Assembly: GCF_000227135.1 (NCBI RefSeq)
Contig: NC_018262.1
Span: 1,887,502-1,951,501 of the forward strand
Direction of reading: 5' to 3'
DNA from: Leishmania donovani
Lineage: Eukaryota; Euglenozoa; Kinetoplastea; Trypanosomatida; Trypanosomatidae
Length of the DNA: 64,000 nt
The notes beneath the pieces were generated by a model that was given only the letters and a program-made list of their open reading frames with translations, was not told the origin of the DNA and did no database searches. A program made the position numbers and the translations under genes. Position 1 is the stretch's first letter, and each line of letters opens with the position of its first letter. Shown here one piece after another: positions 20,448-30,544 of the stretch.

Positions 20448-21603
20448 CCGCATGGGCATGTCTGCACATACGCAGCTGCGTGTGTACCTGTATCTGTGCC
20501 GGCATTTCTTGATTGTTTTGTGGAGTTGTCTGTGCCGTTCATATGCGCAGCGCTTGCTCCGTCTTTGTTTACCGATTTGGCTCGACGCGTCTGGCGCGTG
20601 CGTTCCGTAACCTCTCACGGCATCTGCTCGCCTCGCTCACCCCGCCTCTCCCCTCATGGCACCCCACACGGTCCCGCTGGGATCTGCCGATTCGCGGAGT
20701 TCATGCGTGTGCCTGCTGTTCGGTGTGCTGCCGTGCTCGTTGGCTCACGTTCGCAGAGGAGGGGGGGGGGCGGGGATGCTGTCGCGGCAGGGTGCGGGTG
20801 CCCATGTATACAATATACCAATAGAAGTACTTTATACGCTTATTTTCTGTGCTTCTCTTCGCGTGCTTCGAACCGTCTTCTTCACCTGTAGCTGTTCTCT
20901 CTCGTCACTTCATCTTTTCTCCGAGTAACTGCGCCTGCGGACACAGCGGCTTGAGGAAGCGAGGGCAGGTGCCCGCCGAGAGCAGCAACAGACTGACAGA
21001 CTCACATTGCAGCAAGAAACAAAGAACGCCTATGAAGCGAATGCCGCTAGTTTGACAGTGCTGATCGTTTCCCTTTTTGACCGGGCACTGCTGCTTTCAA
21101 TTTTTTCCAGGATGGGATATCCAACCCACAGATGCACCGGGACAGAGGCCATGTGGGGCGCACTTGGCAGACCGCGTTGCCTTGATCGCTGCTTTGGTTT
21201 CTTTAGTTTTTTTTTTTGGACACGAACGGCCCCTTCCTACCGTCTCGCCCGCGCCGTACCGCTTACTGAGCGTCGCCCACGTGCCTGCTTCGACTTTCGT
21301 CTTCTCTCGTGTCCTTCTCTCCTCTTCCTTTACGCACACACACGCACATTGCGATGCTCGCGTTCGTTTCGCCGCCTCTCTCCCTTTATCTGTTTTGCTG
21401 TCTGGCGATCGTTCGTTCGCACGCAGTTTCCAGCTCGCCTGGCCTTTGGTGTCGTCCCCCACCCCCATCGGCATCCTCTTATCGGTATCGCCCTCTTTTT
21501 GTTCTTTTTTTTCCTGCTCGCCGCTCTTCCCCTCTCACACACCAACTCCCTCGTCAACCCCTCAGCGGCGTCGTTCTTGTCACAAACTGCGCGAAAGAAA
21601 ATA
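20448..21603. other. Spacer between FAM184-like and TPR genes
   Basis: About 1.2 kb with no gene supported. A ten-base G run lies at about 20761-20770. The 21200-21560 stretch is strongly pyrimidine-rich and ends in AG at 21564-21565, the likely acceptor of the next gene. Confidence 0.55.
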
Positions 21604-22752
21604 ATGGTCAACGCAGTCGCCGAGGAGCTGAAGGCTCGTGGTAACGAGGCCTTTGCGGCGAAGAACTTTGAGGAGGCCATCGCGCTTTACGACAAGGCCA
21701 TCGAGGTGGACTCAACAAACTTCATCTATTACAACAACCGCGCCGCGGCTTACCACGAGCTCAAAAACTACGCCAAGGCGATCGAGGATGCCAAGAGGTC
21801 CATCGCGATCGAGAACAACGCGAAGGCGCACGCCCGTCTCGGAGCCGCACTGTGGGCACAGATGAAGTACCGCGAGGCGAAAAGCGAGTTCGAAGTGGCG
21901 GCGACAATGGATCCCTCGAAAACGTCCATCAAGGACAGCATTCAAGCCTTGGAACAGCTCATCAACCCAATGGCCTCCACCTCCGCCTACGCGAACCGCC
22001 GCGGCGTGCCGCACCCGTACGAGTACGCCCGCGCCGCGGCAGCGGCCAATGCGGCAGTTCAGCTGTGGGGCGGCGAGTTTGTGTCTGTGGAAACAGGCAC
22101 CATCGGCCTCGTGCTTGACGTCGCCGTCGCCGTCTTGGCAGCACTGCAGCTGGTGTCGTCGATGCTGGCGCCGCCCATGGCGAGCACCCTCTGGACGTAC
22201 GTTCTGCTCATCACAATGGGCCAGCAGGCCGTGGTGATGCGCATGCGCAACCTCCTGCAGTTCAAGATGGACATCCTGAGCTCGTGGATGTCGCACTTCT
22301 CCTCTCTGCTGTTTACTCTATGCTTCTTCGCCCAGCTCACCAGCGTTCGGCCGATCATGTTCATGGTAGTCTTCATCGCCGCCTACAGCGTGCTCGACCT
22401 GGTGCAGAAGCGCCAACAGGTCGCCACCCTGATGGGCCCCATGTACCGGCTTATTGCGCCATACATGCAGCAGGCCGATTTGGCGAAGGACGCGATTCGC
22501 ATCTTCACCGCTACTGTCGAGGCGCTACTACTGTTCACTGTCATGTTCACCGGCGGCACCTTCTTCACGCTGGTGTACATTCAGTACGCAAAGTACCGCT
22601 ACAACCACGACGGCTACGTGAAGCTCGCCTTCAAGGGCTTGCGGATGACCATCACCCGCATGACCACTAAGTCATTTATGCCGCAGGCAGTCGACCGGTA
22701 TGCCCAGAAGTTCTTTGATCTCCTCGATAAAGTCGCCAGCCAGCCAATTTAA
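21604..22752 (+). CDS. TPR protein with multi-spanning TMEM33-like membrane domain
   Basis: A 382-residue protein with two parts. Residues 1 to about 105 hold three tetratricopeptide repeats (AEELKARGNEAFAAKNFEEA, then IYYNNRAAAYHELKNYAKAI, then AHARLGAALWAQMKYREAKS) of the SGT/Hop type that usually bind chaperone tails. Residues about 160-330 contain at least four hydrophobic segments. The last part, with FFTLVYIQYAKYRYN followed by an amphipathic region ending VDRYAQKFFDLLDK, resembles the ER/nuclear-envelope protein TMEM33/Pom33. A TPR-TMEM33 fusion would be unusual; the TPR assignment is firm and the TMEM33 one is tentative. The start at 21604 is the first methionine of the TPR region and follows an AG at 21564-21565. 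Confidence 0.75.
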   Translation: MVNAVAEELKARGNEAFAAKNFEEAIALYDKAIEVDSTNFIYYNNRAAAYHELKNYAKAIEDAKRSIAIENNAKAHARLGAALWAQMKYREAKSEFEVAATMDPSKTSIKDSIQALEQLINPMASTSAYANRRGVPHPYEYARAAAAANAAVQLWGGEFVSVETGTIGLVLDVAVAVLAALQLVSSMLAPPMASTLWTYVLLITMGQQAVVMRMRNLLQFKMDILSSWMSHFSSLLFTLCFFAQLTSVRPIMFMVVFIAAYSVLDLVQKRQQVATLMGPMYRLIAPYMQQADLAKDAIRIFTATVEALLLFTVMFTGGTFFTLVYIQYAKYRYNHDGYVKLAFKGLRMTITRMTTKSFMPQAVDRYAQKFFDLLDKVASQPI

Positions 22753-22792
22753 GCACTCCTGTCGAGGGCATATGCGCTTCTGTGCGCATTTG

Positions 22793-22830
22793 TGGGTGCG
22801 TGGGAGTGGGCGCCCACTCCCACGCACCCA
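22793..22830 (+). repeat. Perfect 38-nt palindrome in 3' UTR
   Basis: The arms tgggtgcgtgggagtgggc (22793-22811) and its exact reverse complement (22812-22830) abut with no spacer, 40 bases after the TPR-gene stop codon. In RNA this gives a very stable GC-rich hairpin with a minimal loop; in DNA it could extrude a cruciform. Confidence 0.85.
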
Positions 22831-24109
22831 TTTTGGTGGCCGATGAGGGAGAAGTGAATGCTCGGTGCGGTTGCTCGGCCTCTTTGCCGTTGTCAATGCG
22901 CGGTTGGCGTTCTGCATAACAGAGCGGACGTCTGTGCGCGTGCGTGTGTGGTGTCTTTATCGTCCAGTGGACTCGCCTGCTCAGCGTTGTGCGTCGCTTC
23001 TCCCTTCTCCCTTGCCAGGTGGGGTGCCTGTGCTTTCTGTTGTCATTTCGGTGTTTTTGTCCCCCCCCCTCTCTGTTGCTGTTGAGCAGGCAACCTTGAC
23101 CGGAGGCCGAGGCGCTGATGGACTCCTCGTGTGATCTTAGTTTCGCCGGCAAGGGCCAGCGTATTGTCGGCTCTCCGGGTGATCACAAGCAACGAAGGGG
23201 GATCGCGGAGCGAACTCGCTGTAAAAGGAACGCAGCGGAAATATAATAATGAGAACAAAAAAGCAACGCATCAAGGTCCCAGAACGGGACTACGACTAAA
23301 TGGTTCATCGACGGCGTTGCATGTTTGTGTTTGTGTGTGTTCATGCGCATGTGCGGCCGCATCGCTCTAATTAAAAAGAAAGACATGATTATTGGTCTAG
23401 GTTTCCTGCACTTTGGTTCCCTTTTTTTTCCTCCGTCTCTGTATCCCACTCCCCACCCCATTTTTGCTCGGGAAGTCTGCCCCATCCGCCGTCATTCTGA
23501 CCCGCTTCACTCTTCGTACATTGCTGATTTGTGTGTACTCTGTTGAGCTGGTCTTCGCCTCCCGTTTTTCCCCTCATTTTGCGGTCGTCTTCGACAGTAA
23601 GCGTATCATTAGTGATCGTGAAGCACCAAGGCGCAAGCAAACGAGAAACCGAAAACACCAAGGCAAAAGGCGGCGCAGAAGTGCCGTGACGTTTTCTCGT
23701 GTCCATGCGAATGAGCTTCTGTGCGCCTCTTCATTCTTTTCTTTTTCCTGTGTGGGCCGGTTACACCCCGTACCCTTTTCCCACTCGACTGCGTGCAGCG
23801 GAGGTGGTGGACCGCTTCCGATAGGGGACACGTGCTGCATCTTTCCTGCTTCACTCTCGCCCGCTTCTCCCGGCCTTGCATGAGTACACCAGAGACTCGC
23901 TGGCGCATCTTCCTGGAGCCGCCGCCGCCCTACTTCCTCCTTCCCCACCACTCTTTGACACCCCCTCAGGGTTGGCACCGACTTTTGGTCTACCAATTTC
24001 GTCTTTTCAGAATCGCTCCGATTCAGCAGTTCCACTGAGTGCCTTTGCAGTTTTCTTTTGGTGTGCGCGAGGGTGACACAGACACGTCTGTCGTCCTTCG
24101 AGAGTTCTT

Positions 24110-24138
24110 TGTCTGCTTGCTTCTTCTCCGCCCTGCAG
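24110..24138 (+). promoter_or_regulatory. Putative trans-splice acceptor for DMC1
   Basis: The tract tgcttgcttcttctccgccc ends in tgcag, with AG at 24137-24138. The first ATG downstream is the DMC1 start at 24154. Confidence 0.55.
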
Positions 24139-24153
24139 ACTCCCGTCGCTAAC

Positions 24154-25242
24154 ATGCATCAGCAGCAGCAGCGGCAGCACAGTTCGCACTTCGCCGAGGA
24201 GCGCGTCGGTGACTGCGGCGCCGCCTTCGCAGAACCTCAGCCACTCCACAACTCGGTCACCGGGGAAGCGGCGGGACAACCTCTGCTGGAGGTGGAGCGT
24301 CTTGCGGAGCACGGCATCGGAGCCGCAGACATTACTAAGCTGAAGCAGGCGGGAATCTTCACGGTTCCTGGTGTGCAGATGCAGTGTAGGAAAGACCTCA
24401 TTCAGATAAAGGGCCTCTCCGAGGCGAAGGTCGACAAGATCATCGAGGCTGCACGGCGCGTGAGCGAGGTGGGCTTTATCACCGGTTCGAGCTGCCTGCA
24501 GCAGCGCAGCACTATTCTACGCATCTCCACCGGTAGTGTGGCGCTCGATCAGCTGCTCGGTGGCGGCGGAATCGAGAGCCGCTCCATCACAGAGGCGTTT
24601 GGGGAGTTCCGCACCGGCAAGACGCAGATCGGGCACACCTTGTGCGTGACCTGTCAGCTGCCGCTGGAGATGGGCGGCGGCAACGGAAAGGCGGTGTACG
24701 TGGACACCGAGGGCACGTTTCGCCCGGAGCGGATTCGGCCCATTGCAGAGCGCTTCGGGATGGACTCAAACTCCGTGCTGGACAACATCCTTGTCGCCCG
24801 CGCCTACACGCACGAGCATCAAGCCCACCTGCTATCGATGGTGGCGGCCAAGATGGCGGAGGATCAGTTTAGCCTGCTCGTCGTGGATAGCATCACGGCT
24901 CTCTTCCGCGTTGACTTCTCCGGCCGCGGCGAGCTCGCAGAGCGGCAGCAGAAGCTGGCAAAGATGCTGAGCCAACTGATGAAAATCGCGGAGGAGTTTA
25001 ACATTGCCGTGTACATCACCAATCAGGTAGTCTCCGACCCCGGTGGCGCCTCCATGTTTGTGGCGGACCCAAAGAAGCCCGTGGGCGGCCACATCCTCGC
25101 CCATGCGTCGACGACGCGCCTGTCTCTGCGCAAGGGCCGCGGCGATCAGCGCGTGTGCAAAATATTTGATAGCCCATCGTTGCCGGAGCTCGAATGCGTG
25201 TACAGCATCTCTGAGCAGGGGATCATCGACGCGGTTGAATGA
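24154..25242 (+). CDS. DMC1: Meiotic recombinase DMC1
   Basis: A 362-residue RecA-family recombinase that forms filaments on single-stranded DNA and drives strand exchange. A glutamine-rich leader is followed by a helix-hairpin-helix domain (about 43-103), Walker A GEFRTGKT (150-157), Walker B LLVVDS (241-246), the FRVDFSGRGELAERQQKLAK block and the L2 loop around residues 290-312. I call DMC1, not RAD51, because of ITEAFGEFRTGKTQ and the L2 region with DPGG..MFVADPKKPVGGHILAH, which match DMC1 more closely. The N-terminal ATG is the first after the acceptor. Expression in a usually asexual parasite is not shown by sequence. The MCM8/9-type gene lies two genes downstream. Confidence 0.93.
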   Translation: MHQQQQRQHSSHFAEERVGDCGAAFAEPQPLHNSVTGEAAGQPLLEVERLAEHGIGAADITKLKQAGIFTVPGVQMQCRKDLIQIKGLSEAKVDKIIEAARRVSEVGFITGSSCLQQRSTILRISTGSVALDQLLGGGGIESRSITEAFGEFRTGKTQIGHTLCVTCQLPLEMGGGNGKAVYVDTEGTFRPERIRPIAERFGMDSNSVLDNILVARAYTHEHQAHLLSMVAAKMAEDQFSLLVVDSITALFRVDFSGRGELAERQQKLAKMLSQLMKIAEEFNIAVYITNQVVSDPGGASMFVADPKKPVGGHILAHASTTRLSLRKGRGDQRVCKIFDSPSLPELECVYSISEQGIIDAVE

Positions 25243-26251
25243 GGGCCACAAACGGCTACGTGGCAGAAACCTGAGAACCCTTCTTGGTTTTCTCTTGTTG
25301 TGTGTTTGAGCACAGTGGGCGGCTCTTCGATTTACGCAGAGCGCATGTGCGTGCCAGCAGTGCGGCGCTGATGAGTGTGCGAGCACACCGCACTGGAGCC
25401 TTGCGCACAGGCACACCGATAAATTTCAAGTCCTGCTCCCCTTTCTACTGGGCTATTATGTTCCACTGCTTCCTTCTGCTGCGCTCTTGTGAGTGGCACC
25501 ACGGCGTGCGAAAATTCTAAACAACCACACAACGGCACGTGAGCACTCTACGCTTTCCTTTTATTTTTCTCCAGGCGGATCGGCCCTTTTTTTTCGTGTC
25601 CGTGTGCTCGTATATCTTACTCAGGCGTTTGATGTAGTACTCCGGCGGGCACAACAACGGGCAGAGGATAGCGTTTGAAAGTGATCATTTCAAGTGAGGT
25701 GCGGCTGCCGCACAACGTTCCTTTCCACATGTCGCCTTGACCTAGCTCTCACTTGCTTTTTCTTTCCCTGCAGAGAGTGTACCGGCGCTCGTGCTGGTTA
25801 CGAAGCACACTGACGCCATAGCTGACGGCCGAGCGCGAGAGCTCGGCACTCGCCGACACAGCCATTCAAGTCGTCTATCAGCCCACTGCCTCTCTCCACC
25901 TTACCCGCCCCCTTTTTTTTTCCCCTGTGCGAAATCGTGTTGTCTTGCGTTCTCACAACGCTACGGATCTCACCTCGCATGGTGCAGTTGGTGGAAACTG
26001 GCTGCATACGGGAAGAATGCATCGGCGCGTCGGCACACCTCAGATCGGCATCGTTTCTTACCACGCAGAAGTCGAACTCGCGGGTGCATTCGTCATCGGT
26101 GGTCTTCGTTTCGCGCTTTTTTTTTGCCGCTGGAATCTTCTTTTTTGGGCTGTCGTAGCAGGATCTCTCTCTCTCGCTTGGCCCATAGAAAAAGGTTTTA
26201 AGGCATTTTTTTTTGTATCGCTTGCGGCGGCAGCCGATAGGGCCCGCCGCC
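25243..26251. other. Spacer between DMC1 and next gene
   Basis: About 1 kb with no gene supported. Pyrimidine tract at 26163-26185 with AG at 26187-26188 before the next start. Confidence 0.5.
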
Positions 26252-26713
26252 ATGATGCGCTCGTCGGAGAAGCATCAGAGCGTCAAAGCCATGCAGCTGA
26301 ACCGTGATCGGATCAAGGAGAGAATTCAGGAAAAGCACCAACTGCAGCGGCAGCGGGTGCGGGATCGTCGACTCAGCGGACTGCGCAAGGCGGAGGACGG
26401 AGAGACGTCTGGCGACGCCACGGGTGCAGGCATTCTTTGGGCACCTGTGAAGGGTCATGAAGAGGTCGGCTCAAGTTCCGCATACGCGCCTGACACCGCG
26501 CTGTGCTGCAACCCTGGCGGGACTGTGACGATGCCAGCGGTGGAGGACTGGTCTGACATTGGCCACGAGTTCGGCGTCAACATCCACGACGTTGACGTGA
26601 TGGAGTATTTATTAACACTCGAGGAGGAGATTCGACAAGAGCAGTTCTTTCAGTTCTACGATCAAACAAACGGCAACGAATGGGAGGACTACTTCCGCTC
26701 TCTCACATGCTGA
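26252..26713 (+). CDS. Small conserved protein, function unknown
   Basis: A 153-residue protein. The N-terminal 60 residues are basic and helical (QLNRDRIKERIQEKHQLQRQ). The C-terminal 45 residues are acidic and helical (VDVMEYLLTLEEEIRQEQFF), ending SLTC. This basic-helix then acidic-helix arrangement is loosely like the N-terminal and middle parts of RPA-interacting protein (RPAIN), but there is no zinc-finger part, so I do not assign the family. The start at 26252 has a favourable context (gccgccatg) and follows a pyrimidine tract and AG; further upstream in-frame codons have no ATG. Confidence 0.75.
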   Translation: MMRSSEKHQSVKAMQLNRDRIKERIQEKHQLQRQRVRDRRLSGLRKAEDGETSGDATGAGILWAPVKGHEEVGSSSAYAPDTALCCNPGGTVTMPAVEDWSDIGHEFGVNIHDVDVMEYLLTLEEEIRQEQFFQFYDQTNGNEWEDYFRSLTC

Positions 26714-27817
26714 CAGGAGGCTGAACCTGCTTCTGTGAAGATCACCCTCTCTCTCTGCGCTTGAGGGGCGCACCTGCCACGACGCTCGTGCAGTGCGTGT
26801 GTGCGTGTGAAGTCCGCGTGTTGGTGTACTGCTGGCACGCAGGCCGCCTCCACACTCCCCGTCTTCGTTGTCTGCCGCCGCCTTCTTCGTCGATTCGCTT
26901 GTCTTCCCTGCTCTTTACAGTCTGGCGTACCTGAGTTGCCCTTCTCCTTATACTCCTTTCTTTTACGTTCTTTGTGTGTGTGTGTGCGCGCGTGCGTGTG
27001 TCCGCGTCTCCATGAAGACGACAAACACGAGTTGGATCATGATGCTGCAAAAAGTCAGCTTGAGTTTTTTCTTTTTTTTTCTCCTCTCTTTTGCGGTTTG
27101 TGTTTGCTCTGGCTTCACGACCTTCGGTCTGGGCCTCCCTGTCGCCAACCAGCCGCGCCGTGGCACCTTTGTGCGTGACACGGTTTATGCGTGTATGGGC
27201 ATGGGTTTTTCTATCTCTGCCCTTCTTTAGAACTGCTCGGCGGTCATTCTTGCGCACAGGGGGATTATGCTGCGTCCGCTGCACTCGCTTCCTTCGATGT
27301 TTATGGCCATCTGTGCACCTGCTCTATCGCCTCCTTTTTTCGACATTCCGGCGCTTCCCTTTCCAGCTGCCCTCCACATCATGTGTGTCTCTGTTGGCGT
27401 GCAGCACTCACAGACAGCACCGTAGACGGAGGGGTGCGCGTACGGCCGCTGCTCCAACCCTCCGCCCCTCCCACCCACACACGAAAAACTCAGAAAAGCA
27501 CTACATTTTCGGAAAGGGGGCACCATGGCATCACGTATGCCGCAGCACCCACGTGTTTGCCACTCTCAAGCTGCCGTGCTCCTCTCGTCATCACTCCACA
27601 CTGTCGGTGATGTGTTCCCCTTCTCGCATCACTGTCACGCGCTGGATTCTTCAACTCCTCTCCCTGCCTTCTCTGTCTCTTCGTTTGTCGCGCCCGCCTT
27701 CGATGAGGCGCACGCCCTTCTTTGCCGTCAGTTCTGCCTCACACGCAGGCGAAGAGCGCAGCTAGGTTTAGTCGAGGAACACGTAGAGCCAACACTGCGC
27801 ACGCCTTGGGCGCGACA
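26714..27817. other. Spacer between small protein and MCM8/9-type gene
   Basis: About 1.1 kb with a T-rich stretch at 27060-27095 and C/T-rich 27590-27690. The nearest AG to the MCM start after a pyrimidine tract is 27747-27748. No gene supported. Confidence 0.5.
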
Positions 27818-30544
27818 ATGGAGATCACGGACACGGTAAAGGAGCGCGTTCGGTACTTTTTCGTGCATCACAGCGAGCCACCTCGTCCTTTGTCGACCCA
27901 CGATGGCACCAGCGCATCCGCCTCGCCTTGGACGAGCAGCGGTGCCGCTGCAGCCGGTGCTGGCGGCCGGTGTGTTTTTATTCAAGAGGTTGACTGCATG
28001 AAGCTCCTCGACGTCTGCCCAGAGGTCGGGTGCGCGCTGCTGGCGCAGACCACAACAGTCATGGATGTGCTGCGGGTGGAGTGCGCGGCACTGTGCGAAG
28101 AGGCTGGGCAGGCGGGCATTCTCAGCAGCAGCATCTCCATCCGCCTCACGCACGTGCCAGTGGCTATGACAGGACTGCCGTCAGTCCCACCCGCTGGTGG
28201 CCAACTCGTGCAGCTGTGCGGGTCGATCATTCGCATGTCGACCAAGCGCGTGGTGCCGTATGCGTCGCGGCTAATGTGCCCGCGATGCCATGATACCACT
28301 GAGATCTTCACAAACCCTTTTGACCGGGCGACGGAAGCCAAGGCGCATTGCTCGCAGCCCGCCTGCAAGCATGAGCCGATGCAGGTGATTGGCCAGGTTT
28401 GGATGGACTACGCCGAGTGCCGGCTGCAGCAGCGGTCGAACCAGTCAGGCCACCTGCCTCGCAGCGTCTTAGTCACGCTGGATGACGAGCTCAGCATGAA
28501 GTGTTCGGTGGGCCAGTTCGTTGAGGTGGTGGGGATCGCCTTTCCAAAATGGCGGCATGTTTTCCCCTCTAGCAGGCCGAGCATCGAACCGGCCATCTGG
28601 GCGGTCAACGTTCTCCCCATGGAGGCGTACCGCGGGGCGGCCACGTCGACGAGCGGTGCACCTGGACTGCGTCGCCGCGCCGGCAAGACGGACCGGCCAA
28701 AGTTCAACCCAGAGCATTTCTTCACCTCCTTCTGCAAGAACAAGCGCAAACGCGGCGTGACGCTGGCGCGGTCCGTGTGCCCACACCTCTCCGGTCTCTT
28801 CGCGCCCCGCTTCGCAGTGTTGCTCTCCGCCCTCGGCGGTGCGTCGACGACGGGGAAAACGTCCATGCACGTACGCAACACAATTCACTGCCTCTACGTT
28901 GGCGACCCCTCAACTGGCAAGACGCAGCTGCTGCGCTTTGCGGCGGCCATCGCGCCGCGCAGCACCTCGACGACCGGCATGGGCAGCACCTCCGCCGGTC
29001 TCACAGTGGCCGCCGCGAAGGAGCATGGCGAGTGGGTGCTTGAACCTGGTGCATTGGTGCTGAGCGATGGCGGCTCCTGCATCATCGATGAGCTCCGCAC
29101 CGTCTCTCCAGCGGATCGTGCCTCGCTGCATGAGGCAATGGAGCAGCAGACCATCTCCGTGGCGAAGGGCGGCCTCGTCACGAAGTTGCGCACCGCCTGC
29201 GCGGTCTTGTCAGCCTGCAATCCACCGGCCCGCCGCGGTGGTCGCACAGAGATCGGCGTTGGCGGTCCGCTGCTGAGTCGCTTTGACTTCATCTTTCTTC
29301 TGTGGGACACGCCGAAGCCAGAGTTGGATGCGCGGATTTCGTCGCACATGCTGCGGGCCAATACTGGAGCACAGACGGTGCTGGAGGAGGAGGAGCTGAC
29401 GGTGGACGAGGTGGCGCGGTACCTTTGGTGGGTGCGCACCCAGTACGCCACGGCAGACGGCCCTTTTCTCTCCGACCCGGCCGCTGACTTACTGGGCCGC
29501 TACTACGAGATCCAGCGGCAGCGTGGCGCCAGTCCGGCCCTGGATGACGCGGTGCCGGTGACCGTGCGGTTCCTCGAGTCCCTCGTGCGACTCACACAGG
29601 CACACGCGAAGCTGCATCTACAGACGATGTGCACGCTCGAGGACGCCGCAATGGCGGTGTTTCTCATGGAACGCTCCGCGTACAGCCTCAAGTGCCCGCT
29701 GGACGCTGTCGAGCCCGGAATGCACAGCAGTTCGCGGGAGCTGGACGAGGTGTTCCTCTCCGATGACCCTGCGGCGCTCGCTCAACAGGACGCGGTGCTA
29801 TCCGCCATCGTCGATGTCATGCTCCACTACCAGCTGCCGCCAGCGGACCCCTTTGATGGGGCCGAAACGAGAGGCGATGCGGAGATTGCCTTGGCAGATC
29901 TTCCCTTCATGCGGGCAATGCGCGTCGCTGGCGCGTCGCAGAATACAAACGCCTCTTCGTCCACCGGCGACGCTACAAGCGAGAATGATGTGACGGACGG
30001 CACGCTGCTGGCTCAGAGGAAAGCCCCCTCGGCCTTGCTGCAGGCCAAGACCCTCGTCGCCATCGCCAGCGCTGAGCGACTGGCGGAGGAGGTTGGCCGG
30101 ACCTCTGGCACCGCCTACAGCGTCGCGCGCTATACCGGATCCACTATTGAGCGGGCCGCGGACTCGTCTCCCAGAGCCGTGGCGGATCTGCTGCGGTCTC
30201 AGCGTGTGTGTCGGTCAACGTCTGTGGTACCGTCCGCATTCGCTGCCTCGCAGCGGAGCCCGCTACCCGCTCTCGTCGAAGAGGCGCGAGCACAGGAGCA
30301 CAGACAGCTGATGACTGGAAAGAGGCCGAGTGAGGCGGGCGAGGATGAGTTGCTGCTACCGGATAGCGAGCACCACTCCGCCGCCTCCAGCGCGCCGCCT
30401 TCGCAGCAAATGCTGGCCTGTCCTCTTCCGTCGCCATCATTGTCCGTACCCGAAGCCGGTTCACTCCCGTACTCGCTCTTGCCAAACGGTACGCGGAAAC
30501 GGTCTGCCGAGGACATCATGCGCAGTCTTCGATTCCGCCCGTGA
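27818..30544 (+). CDS. MCM8/9-type helicase, most like MCM9
   Basis: A 908-residue MCM-family AAA+ protein. A zinc-binding segment begins at about residue 154 (CPRCHDTTEIF, then CSQPACKH). Walker A GDPSTGKTQLL is at about 362. Then come STTGMGSTSAGLTVAAAK, the Walker B-like CIIDEL, the sensor region and the arginine-finger motif LLSRFDFIF near 486. The blocks LEPGALVLSDGG and HEAMEQQTISVAKGGLVTKL follow the MCM9 pattern more closely than MCM2-7. MCM9 works with MCM8 in homologous recombination and mismatch repair. About 280 C-terminal residues are low in complexity. The family call is firm; the choice of MCM9 over MCM8 is from remembered motifs. ATG 27818 is the first in frame after the AG at 27747-27748. 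Confidence 0.82.
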   Translation: MEITDTVKERVRYFFVHHSEPPRPLSTHDGTSASASPWTSSGAAAAGAGGRCVFIQEVDCMKLLDVCPEVGCALLAQTTTVMDVLRVECAALCEEAGQAGILSSSISIRLTHVPVAMTGLPSVPPAGGQLVQLCGSIIRMSTKRVVPYASRLMCPRCHDTTEIFTNPFDRATEAKAHCSQPACKHEPMQVIGQVWMDYAECRLQQRSNQSGHLPRSVLVTLDDELSMKCSVGQFVEVVGIAFPKWRHVFPSSRPSIEPAIWAVNVLPMEAYRGAATSTSGAPGLRRRAGKTDRPKFNPEHFFTSFCKNKRKRGVTLARSVCPHLSGLFAPRFAVLLSALGGASTTGKTSMHVRNTIHCLYVGDPSTGKTQLLRFAAAIAPRSTSTTGMGSTSAGLTVAAAKEHGEWVLEPGALVLSDGGSCIIDELRTVSPADRASLHEAMEQQTISVAKGGLVTKLRTACAVLSACNPPARRGGRTEIGVGGPLLSRFDFIFLLWDTPKPELDARISSHMLRANTGAQTVLEEEELTVDEVARYLWWVRTQYATADGPFLSDPAADLLGRYYEIQRQRGASPALDDAVPVTVRFLESLVRLTQAHAKLHLQTMCTLEDAAMAVFLMERSAYSLKCPLDAVEPGMHSSSRELDEVFLSDDPAALAQQDAVLSAIVDVMLHYQLPPADPFDGAETRGDAEIALADLPFMRAMRVAGASQNTNASSSTGDATSENDVTDGTLLAQRKAPSALLQAKTLVAIASAERLAEEVGRTSGTAYSVARYTGSTIERAADSSPRAVADLLRSQRVCRSTSVVPSAFAASQRSPLPALVEEARAQEHRQLMTGKRPSEAGEDELLLPDSEHHSAASSAPPSQQMLACPLPSPSLSVPEAGSLPYSLLPNGTRKRSAEDIMRSLRFRP

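Larger units (their letters stand above)
22753..24153. other. Spacer between TPR and DMC1 genes
   Basis: About 1.4 kb with no gene supported. It carries a perfect palindrome near its start (22793-22830) and a pyrimidine-rich 23.9-24.1 kb ending at the DMC1 acceptor. Confidence 0.55.

Noticed and set aside
24154..25242. RAD51 instead of DMC1
   Set aside because: The Walker A context and L2 region match DMC1 better than RAD51; RAD51 would be expected at another locus.
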